Assembly (NCBI GenBank): GCA_035079385.1 | Contig: JAVHKY010000074.1 | Span: forward strand, 806,001-870,000 | Length of the DNA: 64,000 nucleotides | Source of the DNA: Aspidiotus rigidus | Taxonomy: Eukaryota; Arthropoda; Insecta; Hemiptera; Diaspididae | Direction of reading: 5' to 3' | Part shown: positions 36,589 to 49,574 of the stretch, piece by piece | Layout: each line of letters begins with the position of its first letter | Position numbering within the stretch: position 1 is the stretch's first letter | Notes under the pieces: model-generated | Seen by the model: the letters and a program-made list of their open reading frames with translations, nothing else | Told to the model about the DNA's origin: nothing | The model's database searches: none | Position numbers and translations under genes: made by a program

Positions 36589-39500
36589 ATGAAATTCGAC
36601 AGCAATAAAGTAGCAGATGTTACCATGAATATCGTCAATTTCCCAGAAAACGACACGTCGGTAACACCCAGTTATTCGTATATGTTCGGTTTCGAGCAGA
36701 AATTTTCGCACGAAAAGGCTAAAAGATGGATGGACAGCAATTGGACGAACGGTTTCTACTATTGCGGTTTATACGTACTGATAGTGTTCTCGATCAAGCA
36801 TTATATGCAGAATCGTACGAGATTTCATTTGAGAAAAGTACTCGTGTTGTGGAATACGATGCTGGCTACCTTCAGTATCATCGGAGCTGCTAGGACGTTA
36901 CCGGAATTGGTGCACGTCTTATCAAATTACGGTATCTATCATTCGGTGTGCATTCCAAGGTTGGTCTCTTTCGCGGTCTAATTATTAATTTCAATCATGA
37001 TTAAGGCGTGTGACTATCACCTGTATCATATAGTAACCTGTGTTATGCTTTGGCTCAACAATATCAAGTTTTATATATTTCTTGTAAACTTCGAACAGAT
37101 CAGAACCTCATGACATGCACAAGATGAGGTCTTCGCCTGAGTATTCGAAAATGCGCCTAAAAGGTCGTCTCACGTATAGACAGCTATTCGTCGGCATTTT
37201 GAGCGCGAAAGAAACGTTAGATTGTAAAGGCTCCATTTCCATTGACCTCTATCGAAAGAAGGATTGAAAGAAGTAAAGACGTGATTGAGAGAGGAAAAAT
37301 CTCAATTTCTGGACGTACTAATAGGAAAATCGTGTTCTCGACAATCGTATTAGTCATCGAGTTTCATCACTGTGGAGCCAATATTTATTTCCGTCCGATG
37401 GTTGATCCTACTTATCATCCGATGTAAAATAGCACAACGTAGTTCTGTGTACTGTATGAGTGACGTAAGTGTGAATGCGTGACGTTTCTGCCAGCAATAC
37501 CGATGAGTTCAGTGAGTTCCATTTGTCCACAAAAATTGGCAAACGACAATGTCCTTGAAAGTGTGTTGAAAAGCTGGACTTCGTAAGTTCTAAATTGCGC
37601 CTGTCTCCTCGAATGTGTCTGGGTTGCTTACCTTTTTTGTGCTCGTTGGGCACGAGAAATTGAATGTATTATAATGCAGATTGTTACAAAAATTTGATGT
37701 TCGATAGCGAGAATTGGAAATTTCATATTTTCATAAATTTTTGTATTTTTGATACCTTTCTTTTTTTTTTTTTTTGATGCAAAATTTTTTCAGACTTTTT
37801 TTTCACGAAAGGATCAGGACTCACTCGAAAAGTGGGCATTGGGCGGGCATCAAAGACGTGAAAGAAAAATTCAGAGTGAACAGTCCGAAACTGGTTGAAG
37901 CGAGGGAAGAGAAGAATTTGCCAATATATTGATACAATTTTTTATTAGGCGTCGCATCGAGAAGCCTTAGGCTTCCTGAGTCTCGACGTGCGTCTTTTCT
38001 TCACAGTCTGTTGATCCGATCATCATATTAAATATGAGCTCGAGTCTGAAGTTGATGAATTTTGCTGGCCAAGAAGTGGCTCAAGGGTACAATGAGAAAG
38101 TGGTCCTGTCTGCTGCTTAATCGATTCGTTGGAAGTATAGAACGTGAAAAAGAAATATCCACTGAATGAAAGGATGTAAACAAAGAATTGTTAACTGATT
38201 TGAGCGTTCATAACTACTCGGATTACATTTAATCCGCAGGTAGATTGCTGGAGGAGAATAGCTTCGAGCCCCACGATCTTTATAAGCAGAGCTTGTGATC
38301 TACTAGAGAGGAGAAAGTACTTTTGAACTGCTCTATACCTAGTTGATAGCGAGTGTATAATAGTCAATTCGCCTTTCTCGTCATTAGTATTTTGTGAAAA
38401 AGTTATATTCGACAGTTTTCAATGCTCTTCTTTCATCACTTGTATTTCAAGAAAAAGTTATATTCAATTGATGAAGAGACGAGATCGTTATTCAAAAGGA
38501 GGAGAAAGAGACGATTGAGTTATTGTGAAAAATTAATCTAGTCTGTGGCGTACTCGCATTATTCAATTTTTTATGCAACCATTCAACTCGTATTCGAAGT
38601 TAATGAAATGTAGAGTTGATCTGTGTGCGGTCGACTTGGATGATTTTCATATTTAAAAGAATTGAATTTAAAATTTCAATTAAGAGATACGATCAAAAAT
38701 GTGTGACTCATCAACCTGTCTGGTACGTGTTTATCTGTTCCCCGAAGATAGTTATGAGATTTCTTCCGGCACAGCGTCGCGTAATCTCTTATGAAGGAAA
38801 AAACATTTGCATTGCTGGGTCTAGTCTCTATTAAGTAGAACGTTACTACGATGAATTATGGATTTTAATTTGAATTTGGAAAAGGTGGAAAAACGTCGAT
38901 GTTTAAAATGACTTATTGTGCATTTTTACTTTGATTGATGAAAAAACACCCAAAACTTCTCAAGCATACGGTGTACTCATAATTTTTCTTATTTGTGACG
39001 AGTTTTTCTAGTTGTGTTGAGAGTCTGGAGGAAAAAGTTGTTAATTGGATGAGAAAGAGAAAAAAAATCGTATATTCCAAATAGCATTGACTAAATAAGA
39101 ATACTCGATAGGGAGGAGAAGCACTCACTTATTTCCGAAATGGGGCTCCCCCCTAAATCATCTCGTTTTTCGCCCATAAATAGGAGTAGAGACATCATTA
39201 AACGATCACTTTCTTGTATGAGTTTTTATCATTATAGATATGAACCTAATTTTGAAAATTTTCACTCCCGAAAGTGAAAAAAAATATGATAAGAGTACGT
39301 GAACGCCTAAGAGAGTTGAAAAATTTCTATTTTAAGTCTTAAAAATCAGACATGGAACTCTACTGAGTATTTTGAAAGAAATCCACCAAAAAAGAGCGAA
39401 AATGCAAAAAAATAATTGATATAGAATTCAGATATACCCCTTCAGTCACGAATTCATGCTTAGCTACTGAAATTGCGCGTTTCAAACAGAATGAAGAGGA

Positions 39501-42301
39501 GAGGTGCACTGTAACTCTGTACTCTTACTAAAAACTGTATGCATAATGAAGTCCTTGAAATGTAGAAAAAGCCGACTATTGTAATGGAAAAAAGTACTTG
39601 AATGTTCTTGTTCTGTGCTTTACTCGTATCGTGAAATCGATATCAATAGGATAATAAGTTTTCAAAGAAAGGGTGCAAAAAGTTTGCGCGAAACCCATGG
39701 ATACTGTTTTTATACTGATAAAACCGGAAATAAATTCAAATGTTATTTTCATATCGTGATTTTACGCATGTAATGTGGTAAAAAATCACTCATACTTACC
39801 TGTTCAACAATTTTTGAATAACTTTATTAGTTTCAAATGACCGCATTTTTATGTATCCGTAAAAGTTGACACCGCAATCGTCTTAAAATGCGGTATTTCT
39901 GAAGAATGAAAGTCGAATTCTTTTTGGTGAGGTGTAATCTTTTGAGGCTTCTTTATCGACATACTCGACTCTTACAAATTCCTAGGATATACTCGGAGCT
40001 TTATGTTTAAGTGCCATTAGCATTCGTGAAAATCTGTCTCACCCTTTCGGACCAAAAACTACTCCTCTAACTGTATAAAAGGCTTATCCGTTCCCAACTG
40101 AATCCAGTAAATCTACTCTTAAACTATTGAACACTGTCGAAACACCAGCTCTTAGAAAAACCCACCGAGCCTACCACTCTAGTCCTCATCTTAGCTTCTG
40201 TGCCAAAGCAACGAAACGTTCTTTCCAGTCTCCACCCGCTCAGTAGCGTTAACTGCCAATTTCTCGGCGATCTCAGCTTATTTTCCAGAACTACCTACTC
40301 ATCCAGCTTCACTCTTTCCCCATAATCCCTTACTCCAATTTCGTGAATCACATCTCTACTACCTCCTTAGACTCAATCTCCTCTTTCCCATCAAATCCTC
40401 CATTCCTCCGTGGCGATCACTCTTGTCTACCTCAACAGGATGTCACCCTCTACCAAAGACTAATTCCTGAGATTAACGCGGAATTCCCCAACCATAATAC
40501 AATGGCTCTAAAATGAAACAATTTTATGGTTAATCGCTTGAGAAATTCCATTAGCGCTATTCACTCCTGTCTTTGACGACTTACCCAGCACCCACCCGGA
40601 CTCAGTTACATCGTACTATCTGCTTCACTTTCCTTCTTCTTATCTTTACTAGGTCCCTATTCAGACGACCCGTCACACAAACAATGCGTCCATATCATTG
40701 TCCATACCCTACCATCTATCCAACCGTCAGTAACCTCTATTGGTGCTTCGATTATCTTTCATCAGACTTTATTGAATGAAAATGAAAAAAAAAGAGAAAG
40801 TAAAGCGATCCGAACTTACGTGGCGATTAGGTTTTCTTATTTCCTGAGTGCTTGGAAGAGATTTCTTTCTAATTATCGTAAAGAAATTAATGGTTTGACG
40901 TCATTATCGTACTCTTTTACGATAAAAAAATATGATATTGCAATCATGGGTCGAAAGCCTTGTGCCGATTGGAACGTAGATAATTGTTCGCAATGCTGTG
41001 AAAAAACATCGGCTAAGATGAAATGGAGTATAGAATTTGAGAGTCTTGTTGTAATGAGAAGGAAACAATTTTCTTCATCATTGAATGGAGGAACTCTTCT
41101 CTTGAATTTTGAGTCGATTATCTCTTCTGACCGAAAGAAAAAGCTTTCGCGATTTTTCGGGACCCCAGTTGTCAACAAGCGCTACAGTTAGTCACTTTCT
41201 AAAAAAAGAGATGAGAGAGATATCTCTCCTCATTGTATTTTTCTTTTTGACGTGCCTATGTTTTTTCTGAGGAAAGTACTCGCCAAAATTCAGGGATAAT
41301 GTCACGGGCAGAGTATTACAGCTGGATATTTCAGCTTCGACTTTCGACCTTAATGGAGGTCCTGTTCTCGAATTTCCTGTCCGGTCTAAAACCTAATTAC
41401 TTTTAATTTAATGATTTCGCGTTTGTACCGCGAAAGAGTCGCCCTCTATCTTTACTGTGGTGGCCGTTTACAGAACTTATTGAAAATGGGATGATTTCAG
41501 AAAATCCGTTTTCATGAGGTTTTGATTATTGTATCTTGTAGTATTGATCAAAAAGTTTTGAAAAAGCTATTACGACCAATACCCGTAATTCTATATTAAC
41601 GAAGATACAGCTTGATGGATTAACACTAGCCTTATGGGAAAAACAACCTGATCCCGTTTTCGGGAACGACACTTGCGCCACTATGAGCCGGTCCAAACGC
41701 GAATTGAATATCATCGATTTTAATGACGTGAATCTTATTTTTCTGTTCCAGTTTCATCGAATCGGACCGAGTAGCCGGATTTTGGACGTGGATGTTCGCG
41801 TTGTCCAAGCTCCCGGAGCTGGGTGATACCATTTTCGTCGTGCTCCGTAAGCAGCCTTTGATCTTTTTACACTGGTACCATCACATCACCGTTTTACTGT
41901 ACACGTGGTACGCCTACAAAGAATACACTTCTTCGGCACGTTGGTTCATCGTGATGAACTATTGCGTCCATTCTCTGATGTACTCGTACTATGCGGCTCG
42001 TGCCATGGGCTTCTTTCCTCCTAAGTTCATAATGATGTTGATAACGTCATTACAAATTGCTCAAATGGTAATTGGCTGTATGGTCAATTATTGGTCGTAT
42101 ACGTATTTGAAATCGAATCAATCTTGTCATATATCGTTTCTAAACATACAACTCTCGTCTATAATGTACTTCAGTTATTTTATATTATTCGGAAGATTCT
42201 TTTACAAGTCGTATTTGGGAGCAGGTGGCAAAAAGAAACCAACCAGTATTCCCGGTAGCATCTATACCAGTAATAATGAGGAAAAAGTCAAATACCAGTG
42301 A
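36589..42301 (+). CDS. ELOVL6-type very-long-chain fatty-acid elongase (exon 1B + exon 2)
   Basis: Two coding exons, 36589-36959 and 41752-42301, are joined through a 4.8-kb intron (donor GTTGGT, acceptor TTCTGTTCCAG) and split one Ser codon. The product is 306 residues. The enzyme would condense malonyl-CoA with long-chain acyl-CoA in the ER membrane; ELOVL6 members act on C16-type chains. Exon 1B gives FGFEQKFSH, RKVLVLWN and RTLPELVHVL. Exon 2 supplies FIESDRVAGFWTW, KLPELGDT, the catalytic histidine box HWYHH (in FLHWYHHITVLLYTW), NYCVHSLMYSYY and TSLQIAQ, with several membrane segments, then a Lys-rich tail (GGKKK). No KKxx retrieval signal is obvious. I chose the ATG at 36589; the frame extends to a TTG two codons earlier. 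Length fits the family. Exon 1A at 5.35 kb would splice in the same phase to exon 2. Confidence 0.9.
36960..41751 (+). other. Elongase intron
   Basis: GT-AG intron between exon 1B and exon 2. No nested gene is supported. A 139-codon frame at 40772-41191 is unrecognised and covered by a long antisense frame. The stretch at about 39990-40760 is noticeably richer in C and T on the plus strand than its surroundings and may be a relic insertion. Poly-T lies near 37762. Confidence 0.6.
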
Positions 42302-44534
42302 TTTCTTTTATTCGTATTCTCTTTTTGTGTGTATAAAGAACAAACTAATTAATTTTTACTTATCCATCGTTGTCCTTGATATCCGAGGAAAAAAAAAAAA
42401 AAAAAAAATGATGTGAACGACTGATACCGTGTAAAACACAATTTGTACGAAACGAATTTCACTTTTCTTTTCGAACATTATATTTTGTTCCTGCGTATTT
42501 CGTTATTCTTTATCTTTCATGTCTGATTTTTCTTTTAATATTTATTGAGGTTAGAGAAGTTCAACCGTAAAAGGGATCAAGTGTATCAAGTTTTTGAAAA
42601 AATCACTTCCGCTGTTCCCGCATTTATACTTTTTAATGCTATTTCGCGTCCTACGTAGAGGAGGAGAGACACAGAGATGAGCTGGTATTTGTCTATTGTG
42701 TGGTTCTACTGATTAGAATTTTCCTCTGGAATATTTTATATCTATAAAGGAAGACGCGGAACGAATTTCTCAGAACCATATTATATTTTTAATTGTACTA
42801 TTTGAAGAATTATTTTTGTTATTTTTCTTCTTTCTATAAGTCCCGGTTTTTCTTTCTTTTTTGTTCTCCGCATACCTGAAGTTGTATGTATGTTATAATT
42901 TTGGAAGAATTATTATTTTATTTTATGTATTTATGTTTCAAGTATATCTCAACTTTCGTATTCCAGGAGAGATTTTTCAATTCACAGTTTTGCTAAATTT
43001 TTCGCTGGAAACATCGCGTCCCGCCCCCCCCCTCCCACCTTTTGTTTCGTTTATTTATTTCTTCTTGTAATAATATGCTTATAAATTTTCTTTTATCGCT
43101 CATATTTCTGCGTACTGTATTATATTATTGTCGTCAGTTGTTTCACTCAATCAATCTGTAACGCGTTTTCAATCTTAAAATTTAAGTTGATTTGTATTGT
43201 AGGACGTAGTCAGTTTTCCTTGCCTTACATGCGAATTTATTTATTCTCGAAAACTACATTATTAAATTATTCGAAGATCTTTCTTCCGCGCTCGCGGGTT
43301 AAATTAGAACCGTAACGTGATATTTATTAATATTATGTCGTTGATATTTTGTTTCAAGCGTCTGAAAGTTTTGGATTTGTGATAATTTGAGAAATACGGT
43401 TATTTTATAGAAAATTTAAAATTGCATGTATATTTTTGTTGAAATTGAATAAATTCGACTAGTGCTTACGTAATTTTTATTATTTCTAGTTAAGCACTAT
43501 TATTTTAGGTCATTACCCCTTGCTTTTTCTGAACGGTGACTGTTTAGTCTTTGACGATAGAAATTTTCCACGACTGAGAGAACATGATACGAGAAATGAG
43601 GGCAAAATTGAAATACAGTATTTCCTAGCAGGAAACTGATCAAAACAACATATTTTTCGACAAAAGCTTCAGTGGGTTGATTAATGTCAAGTAGGTGTCG
43701 TAAGAAGGATATTGTCTGTCAACTGCAAAGTAATGAAATTCGTGGAATGGGAACAGAGAAGCGTTTCATAATGTTTTTTTTTTTTTTTTCAGCCCAGTAC
43801 AGCGATCGATACTAGCAATCTTCATTCCCGCTCCAAAATGTCGTACCCTCATTTTAGATCATTCACGATGTATTTTCAATAGACCAAAACACTCCTCATA
43901 TCCGTATCGTATTTTCTCCAACTTCGAAAACAGGGTCATTAAAGTCTTTCATTTGGTAGACATGTACGATCAATAAACAAGAAATGTAAAAATTTCAGCA
44001 TAACAAATTTAATTTTAATCAACATAACAAAAATGGAAGACCAGAAGTGGGTTCGTAACAACGAATTAAGTTATACATTTATACTTAAACATAGGTAAAT
44101 ATGACTTTTCATGAGAAAGGTAAATAAGAGAATTCTTTGTTTGATCGACAATTGACGTTTTTCGTTTCTATGTTATTCATCACGAAACGAGAAAAACTAA
44201 AATTTTGAATATTGTCTTGTTTTACGATTCAAAGAAAGAAAATATCCAGTATATTCAAGGCATTCTGTGCCGTCTATACGAGTATCTAAGTTTCCATGAA
44301 AAATAGAAAATTTTAAGCTACGAACTATTGTCATTGGTTTTTTAAGCGCATAATATCCTGCAACGAAATGATGCAGGATTTTCGATATACCATCATATCG
44401 TGGGAATGCTTCCTTGGATTTTTTCCAGAAATCTAAGTTGTCGAATATGACTTGATGACGCCGAGCAAAACGTCACACTACTTTATTTCTATACATGGGA
44501 TGCACAGCAGGGTACTCTGTACTTTGCCTTGAAC
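42302..44534. other. Elongase 3' UTR and intergenic space
   Basis: The elongase 3' UTR begins here, with a poly-A tract at about 42390. An AATAAA at 43448-43453 is a possible plus-strand polyadenylation signal. The facing pyridoxal kinase gene (minus) has AATAAA at 44482-44487, 48 bp after its stop. The two genes therefore converge within this stretch. Confidence 0.5.
44482..44487 (-). terminator. Polyadenylation signal of pyridoxal kinase
   Basis: TTTATT on the plus strand reads AATAAA on the minus strand, 48 bp downstream of the kinase stop codon. It is the nearest canonical hexamer. Confidence 0.5.
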
Positions 44535-45874
44535 TTATATATTCTTACACTTAAACGAAATCCGAGGTACTTCGATGTCACTTTTACTCCGGATTAATTT
44601 CAATTCCGTCGACCTCGCTGAACTAACATCTCCTGAACCTTCCAATGCACAGTTAATAATTACTTTTCTTGACAAAATAAATTCCTGAACACGAGAACTT
44701 ACACAGTTTACCTTTTGCTTCGGCCATTGTTCTTAGCAGAATATTATGTACCGTGGAGACTGTATGTTCTAACGCGTCACAAACATCATGATTGAGTTTG
44801 GTGTACCAAGCGAGAAACAAAGCTGCAAATAAATCGCCAGTGCCGGTGAAGTGTTCATCCAATTTAGGTATGTCAACTACAGCTCGTTTTCCATTTCTTT
44901 CTACAAATCAAAACCATCCACGAAGGACGAATTCTCCTATAATATGTTCAATTTATCATAATGAAAGATAGGTTTCTTCCACTTACCATCACTAACAAAT
45001 ATGGACAATTGATTTTCACGATCCTTAAATTCAGCAGAAGTAACTACCACAACTTTACAACCTTTTTCGTGTAGAATTTGAATTCCTTTTAATACACTTT
45101 CCAGAGAATCACCTAATTCTCCCGTGAGAAAACTGCGAGAACGACCACAGTCAGAATATATTGCTCAAAGTACTGTGGAACTCATCTTTCTACTTACTGT
45201 AATTCTGTTTGGTTCGGGGTAAGAATATCAGCCAACGGTATGAGAGAATCTCGATAGATAGGAATTAAATTTTCGGGGACGTAGGCTTGACCACCATCTC
45301 CTAGCACTGGATCACATACTGCAACGTTGGTCAAGAAAAGATGACAATTGCGTTATGGTTGCAACTACATAGTTTCAATTTCTCCTTACCATACAATAAT
45401 TTCGGATTTTTCTCTTTCAATTTTTTGATAGTTTTTATAACTTCGAATACGAAAGTATCGTTCCGCGAGTAACCTGTTAGTACATGTGTGTAAGCATCAT
45501 CTAAGCCATTTTCAGATAAACCGCTCATCAACGTTTCTAAAATAATACAGTAAGACGAAATTGTCTTGTGAATAGATCAAAGACACTACTGGAAAATTTA
45601 GAATTTACCTACCCAAATCTTTTTCATTCAATATCTGTCCTTTGAAAACATCGTAACCGGTATGATTTGATAATTGTACCGAATTTATAGCATCCACTTC
45701 GAATCCAAGAAGCTGTACAGATGAAGTTTACACCATAATTCATTTTAAGAAAGTTCTATTCAATAGTAGTAGAAAATTTCTTACCTGTAGTGGAAACGTA
45801 GCACTTTTGTTGCCCACGTATCCAAAAACTACGTGACTTTGAATGGATAATACTCTCCAATTAACGGTTTCCAT
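44535..45874 (-). CDS. PDXK: Pyridoxal kinase (7 coding exons)
   Basis: Phosphorylates pyridoxal, pyridoxine and pyridoxamine at the 5' position in the cytosol (vitamin B6 salvage). Exons in order on the minus strand: 45874-45785, 45712-45613, 45536-45390, 45318-45198, 45132-44987, 44900-44712 and 44632-44535. All introns are short GT-AG and phases are consistent; the product is 296 residues, close to animal pyridoxal kinases (about 300-310). The start [20 protein letters not shown] carries the conserved SxQSHVxxGYVGN substrate motif. Then come [43 protein letters not shown], and the catalytic [13 protein letters not shown], whose GTGD Asp is the general base of the ribokinase-like fold. The C-terminus [16 protein letters not shown] matches the family tail. 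The gene lies convergent to the elongase and in tandem with twinfilin. The family is certain. Confidence 0.95.
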
Positions 45875-47227
45875 CCTTATGAACGTTAATTTCGGTTTCG
45901 ATTAGATTAGATTCGAAATTGAACAGAAAAGTTGATGAGTGTTCGGGACTACGAACGTATGAATGAAAAGCGGATCCACCCTATCTGAAAAAATCGATTT
46001 CGGTGGCATTCATTGTTTATCTTCGGTTGTATTGAGACCTTCATTTATCATCGGCTTCATTCAATACTCAACTCGACAAATTCTACAGTCCACACGGCAC
46101 ACACACTTTTCATAACATGACTTCAGTATAGAGCGCACCGAACTTCATATTGATTTTTAATTTTAACTCTCCACATGTTGTGGCTAGCTCACCTTCATGA
46201 ATCTTTTTCTCAATTCATGAATTCATTCATGCTCATTGGAATCCATTGAATTTTATATCACACCGTAACTCAGTGAATTCTGATAACATTTCAGAAAATT
46301 AATCTATCGAGAATCGAACGATTGATCTACTATCGATGATATGAATCGTAATCAGCTTAAGATTGAATACTTGAAAAGGTAATGTCAGAATGAAATTTCT
46401 GACACTAGGTATTCAATGAGCTGAATTATGAGATTTCCTTCCTCAACTTATAGTTGTAAAATTCAAAATACGTCATGAAATATAGAAAATTTAATGTCAA
46501 TATGAAGTTACACGACAAAATCGGTATATTGCACAAACATGAATATTGAAGATTGATCCTGTATTGAAGAATGCATAGCAATATTATCGTGTTTACCATC
46601 ATCCGAATGAAAGAATCAGAAATGTTCCCAATGTGCGTAAGGAAGAGAGCTGACTAGAATATTTTTTTCCCCAAGTATGATACTCATTGAGAATACATAT
46701 TGTTAAAACATACATCTTAAAAATGAAGTACTAAATTCTTTTTCTTTGAAAAAAAAAAGAGAAGTTGAAAAAACTAGTTTAACTCTAGCAACTACTGGAA
46801 GCCATAGGAAATATTTTACGAATTATAATTGCAAAAATGTTATTATCCTGCACGATAAGAGTGATATCTTAGCGCTTAATCCCTATCAAAGTCATTATTC
46901 GAGAACTCTTCGCTTACAAGATAAACGATTATCAAAGATACGCTTGTAGCAAAATATACATACTAAACGCGATACGTAAAGAGAAAACAAAATGTTTCCT
47001 AACGTCAACATTTTGAATTATTTTAAAAATAAAGACGATTAAAAGATAATATGTTCAAATGTTTTCCAGTATTATCCACAAAATAGCTTGCTCATAGATA
47101 CAGCGTTCTTTGAAATCGTACAAAATATTTCTTTATAACAAACGATTAAGCTATAAATATTGAAAGCACGTTGAGTTAGAAGACAATGATTCCACCGTTG
47201 AACGAAATGTCGAAAAACACTCTTTTC
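45875..47227. other. Intergenic space between twinfilin 3' end and pyridoxal kinase 5' end
   Basis: Contains the presumed promoter of pyridoxal kinase (just above 45874, minus) and the twinfilin 3' UTR (below 47228, minus). I see no gene. A short plus-strand frame at 46746-46949 is unrecognised. Confidence 0.4.
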
Positions 47228-49574
47228 TCATACTTTTTGCGGTTTTGTCAGACGTTTGGCTCCTCGACTCGGGGGCCCTTTCGGTTTTTCAAATTTAGGT
47301 TTATCGACTACCTTCGTCGGATGGATTTCTTCAATGAGATATTGTTCTGTTAATTCTTCATCAGCGTCTATTTCCAACTAAAACAATTAGTAGAATAAAA
47401 TTAAACGAGTTCTCTAGGTGGATGATGGAGGGGACAAGAAGAAATTAGTCTTACTTTTTTGGATATTGTTAACCCTAAATTACTTTCCATCAGATCAATC
47501 AACGGTGCTTTACAGCTCGAGTATAGCATACGTTCTTTTACAGAGCATGAATATCCCGGCATTGAATAAATAAACACTATAAATGAATGATAGAATATTA
47601 ATCAATATCAGAATAAATTTTGGACCTACCATTTAAAAATCTGATTAGGGACAGAGATAGACAGAGGGAATACCACATCACTTTGAGGAGGAAGTATAAT
47701 AATCTACCACAGTAACATCCATTCTTTCCAACGTGCTACGACTGAACAAAAACGCAGAATACTAGAGTCGCAAATTTAGTATGTAGTACACTGGTTGAAA
47801 ACTTTTCCTATGTTTACTATTAAATCTGCGACTATAGTATTTTGCGTTCTTGCTTTGCTCATTCAATCCAACATAATGTTTGTATGGAAAGCCCGTAAGT
47901 TTTTATTCAGCATAGGGCCTCATAACAAAGAAGTTCGAGTAGAGAACAGCATTTGGTTTATCGAACAAGAAATCGAAAGTTTTATCGTGAAAATAACGAA
48001 AACGCAATTGACTGCAGAAAAAATTTTCTTTCGAGTAAAAGCGATTTCAAGAAAACCGACCGAATCCTTTCTGATTTGTGAACAACTAAAAAACCAAAAT
48101 CTTCACGGTGCTCTAATATTATGGCGAATAACGACATTCCAATTACTGTAAAAGGAAAAATACCCAGTACTCAAGACAGATTTTTTTCTTTCTCCAGAGA
48201 AAGATTGTAAATGATTCTTCTCAAGTATTTTATTTCAAAGAGATATTCTAATTTAGATTCAGTGATTCTAAGACTTATTCACTCACCTACTGATTGAATC
48301 ATACTACCCTCGTACTTATGAGAGAAGCTGTATAAATGGTATCTAGCAGCATCTTTCGGCATTTGTTCCGAAAGTTTGTCCACGGTCACGTTACCGTCTC
48401 GCACTAAATGTATTTCTTCATTTTCTATATCTAAGAACATCCACAAATTTAGTTGAAAGGTATTACCCGTCAGAAGAGGCTTTCCAATTTTCTAACACAA
48501 TAACTAACCGATTCTCAATTGAATGTAGTTTACTTTTTTTTTCACCATTTGATTAACAGAGTCAATAACTGCATTCGAAATTGGAAACGAAACGCCCGTT
48601 ATCGTCTGAGTTCGCGTATCAACAGCAGCGTTTGATAAAGTGAAATTTTGAGCCTTGCGTAACCTGGCCAATTCTTCTTCTTGGCTGGTTAACGGACCTG
48701 GAGAACTACCTGCTTTACGGCTCCTTCTTAACCCAGCTAAACTGATTTCATTCTGTAAGATTGAATGACCATGTAATTTTCTAGAATAATTCAATGAAAT
48801 ATTTCCAATGATAAGAAGAAGAAATCAGGTATTCTACCGTGAAATGAGATTCACTCCCCGAAGACGAAAAAACTTATATTTTCGCTTACTCCCAATGATT
48901 TCTAGCACTCATCAAATTTACAAAACGGGAAGAGAAACTTACTGCCGAAGTACCATGTAGTTCTTCCTTGATAGAAGAATTTCCAAATTCCTGTTTTAAT
49001 GTTGCTTTGGTTGATGCGTACAACATTTTCTGTCTGATTGGTGATTCATCAGGAGACCAGCTGATGAGCAGCCAGTCATATCCCGTATCGCTTTTTGTGT
49101 CCAGTCTATAAACGTTTATAACAACGATATTATTCAAAATTTCTCATCGTACTGTTCGTAATTCCAATTTTACAGTTTTAGACGATTACCGATACAAAAT
49201 ATATGATGGCTGACCAGATTCGATCATCGGCACAACCATCCTATCAAAATCATCTTCCCACGATTTTTCCACTTCCTTATGATCGCTCAAGGTAAGTTGT
49301 TCTAGGTAACAAATGTTAAAATTAGGGGTGGAAGCGTGAAAGTGGATATAAAATTGTCCTGATGAAAAATATTACCATTTTCGATCGAGATTTTGAACAC
49401 CCTCACTTTCCCTTGCTTGCTCTTCGCGAAGAATTTCTTCAACTCGTCGTTTGCTAAGAAAATACAACATTAAAATCACAATGAAAAATAGAGATTTTCT
49501 TCCTTTCTCTTCAAAATTAGATGTGTGTTATAATCATTACACGTCTTACCTCTTATTCCGGTCTGATGAGACAT
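47228..49574 (-). CDS. twf: Twinfilin, actin monomer/capping regulator (8 coding exons)
   Basis: Twinfilin sequesters ADP-G-actin, caps barbed ends and binds capping protein. Minus-strand exons: 49574-49550, 49453-49376, 49301-49190, 49105-48943, 48752-48509, 48430-48287, 47576-47455 and 47377-47228. Phases are consistent; the product is 345 residues, the family size. The start [20 protein letters not shown] is the twinfilin hallmark. The first ADF-H domain (residues about 5-135) includes [20 protein letters not shown]. The second (about 175-305) includes [20 protein letters not shown]. The basic tail, with [15 protein letters not shown], is the capping-protein-binding end. The first exon codes for only eight residues. 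For exon 6 the donor GTGAGT at 48281-48286 is right; the nearer GTAGGT breaks the frame. It is divergent from FAM76. Confidence 0.95.
47810..48151 (+). CDS. Doubtful ORF inside a twinfilin intron, opposite strand
   Basis: ATG at 47810 opens 113 codons wholly inside the 710-bp twinfilin intron between exons 7 and 6. The N-terminus ([16 protein letters not shown]) is hydrophobic and could be a signal peptide or anchor. No family is recognised. In AT-rich DNA a frame this long can occur by chance. I keep it only as a possible nested gene. Confidence 0.12.
   Translation: MFTIKSATIVFCVLALLIQSNIMFVWKARKFLFSIGPHNKEVRVENSIWFIEQEIESFIVKITKTQLTAEKIFFRVKAISRKPTESFLICEQLKNQNLHGALILWRITTFQLL

Noticed and set aside
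40772..41191. 139-codon ORF in the elongase intron
   Set aside because: Unrecognised, with an equally long antisense frame; no splice or promoter signal.
48285..48290. GTAGGT as the exon 6 donor of twinfilin
   Set aside because: It shifts the frame; the GTGAGT donor at 48281-48286 joins in frame and gives the conserved VFIYSMPGY.
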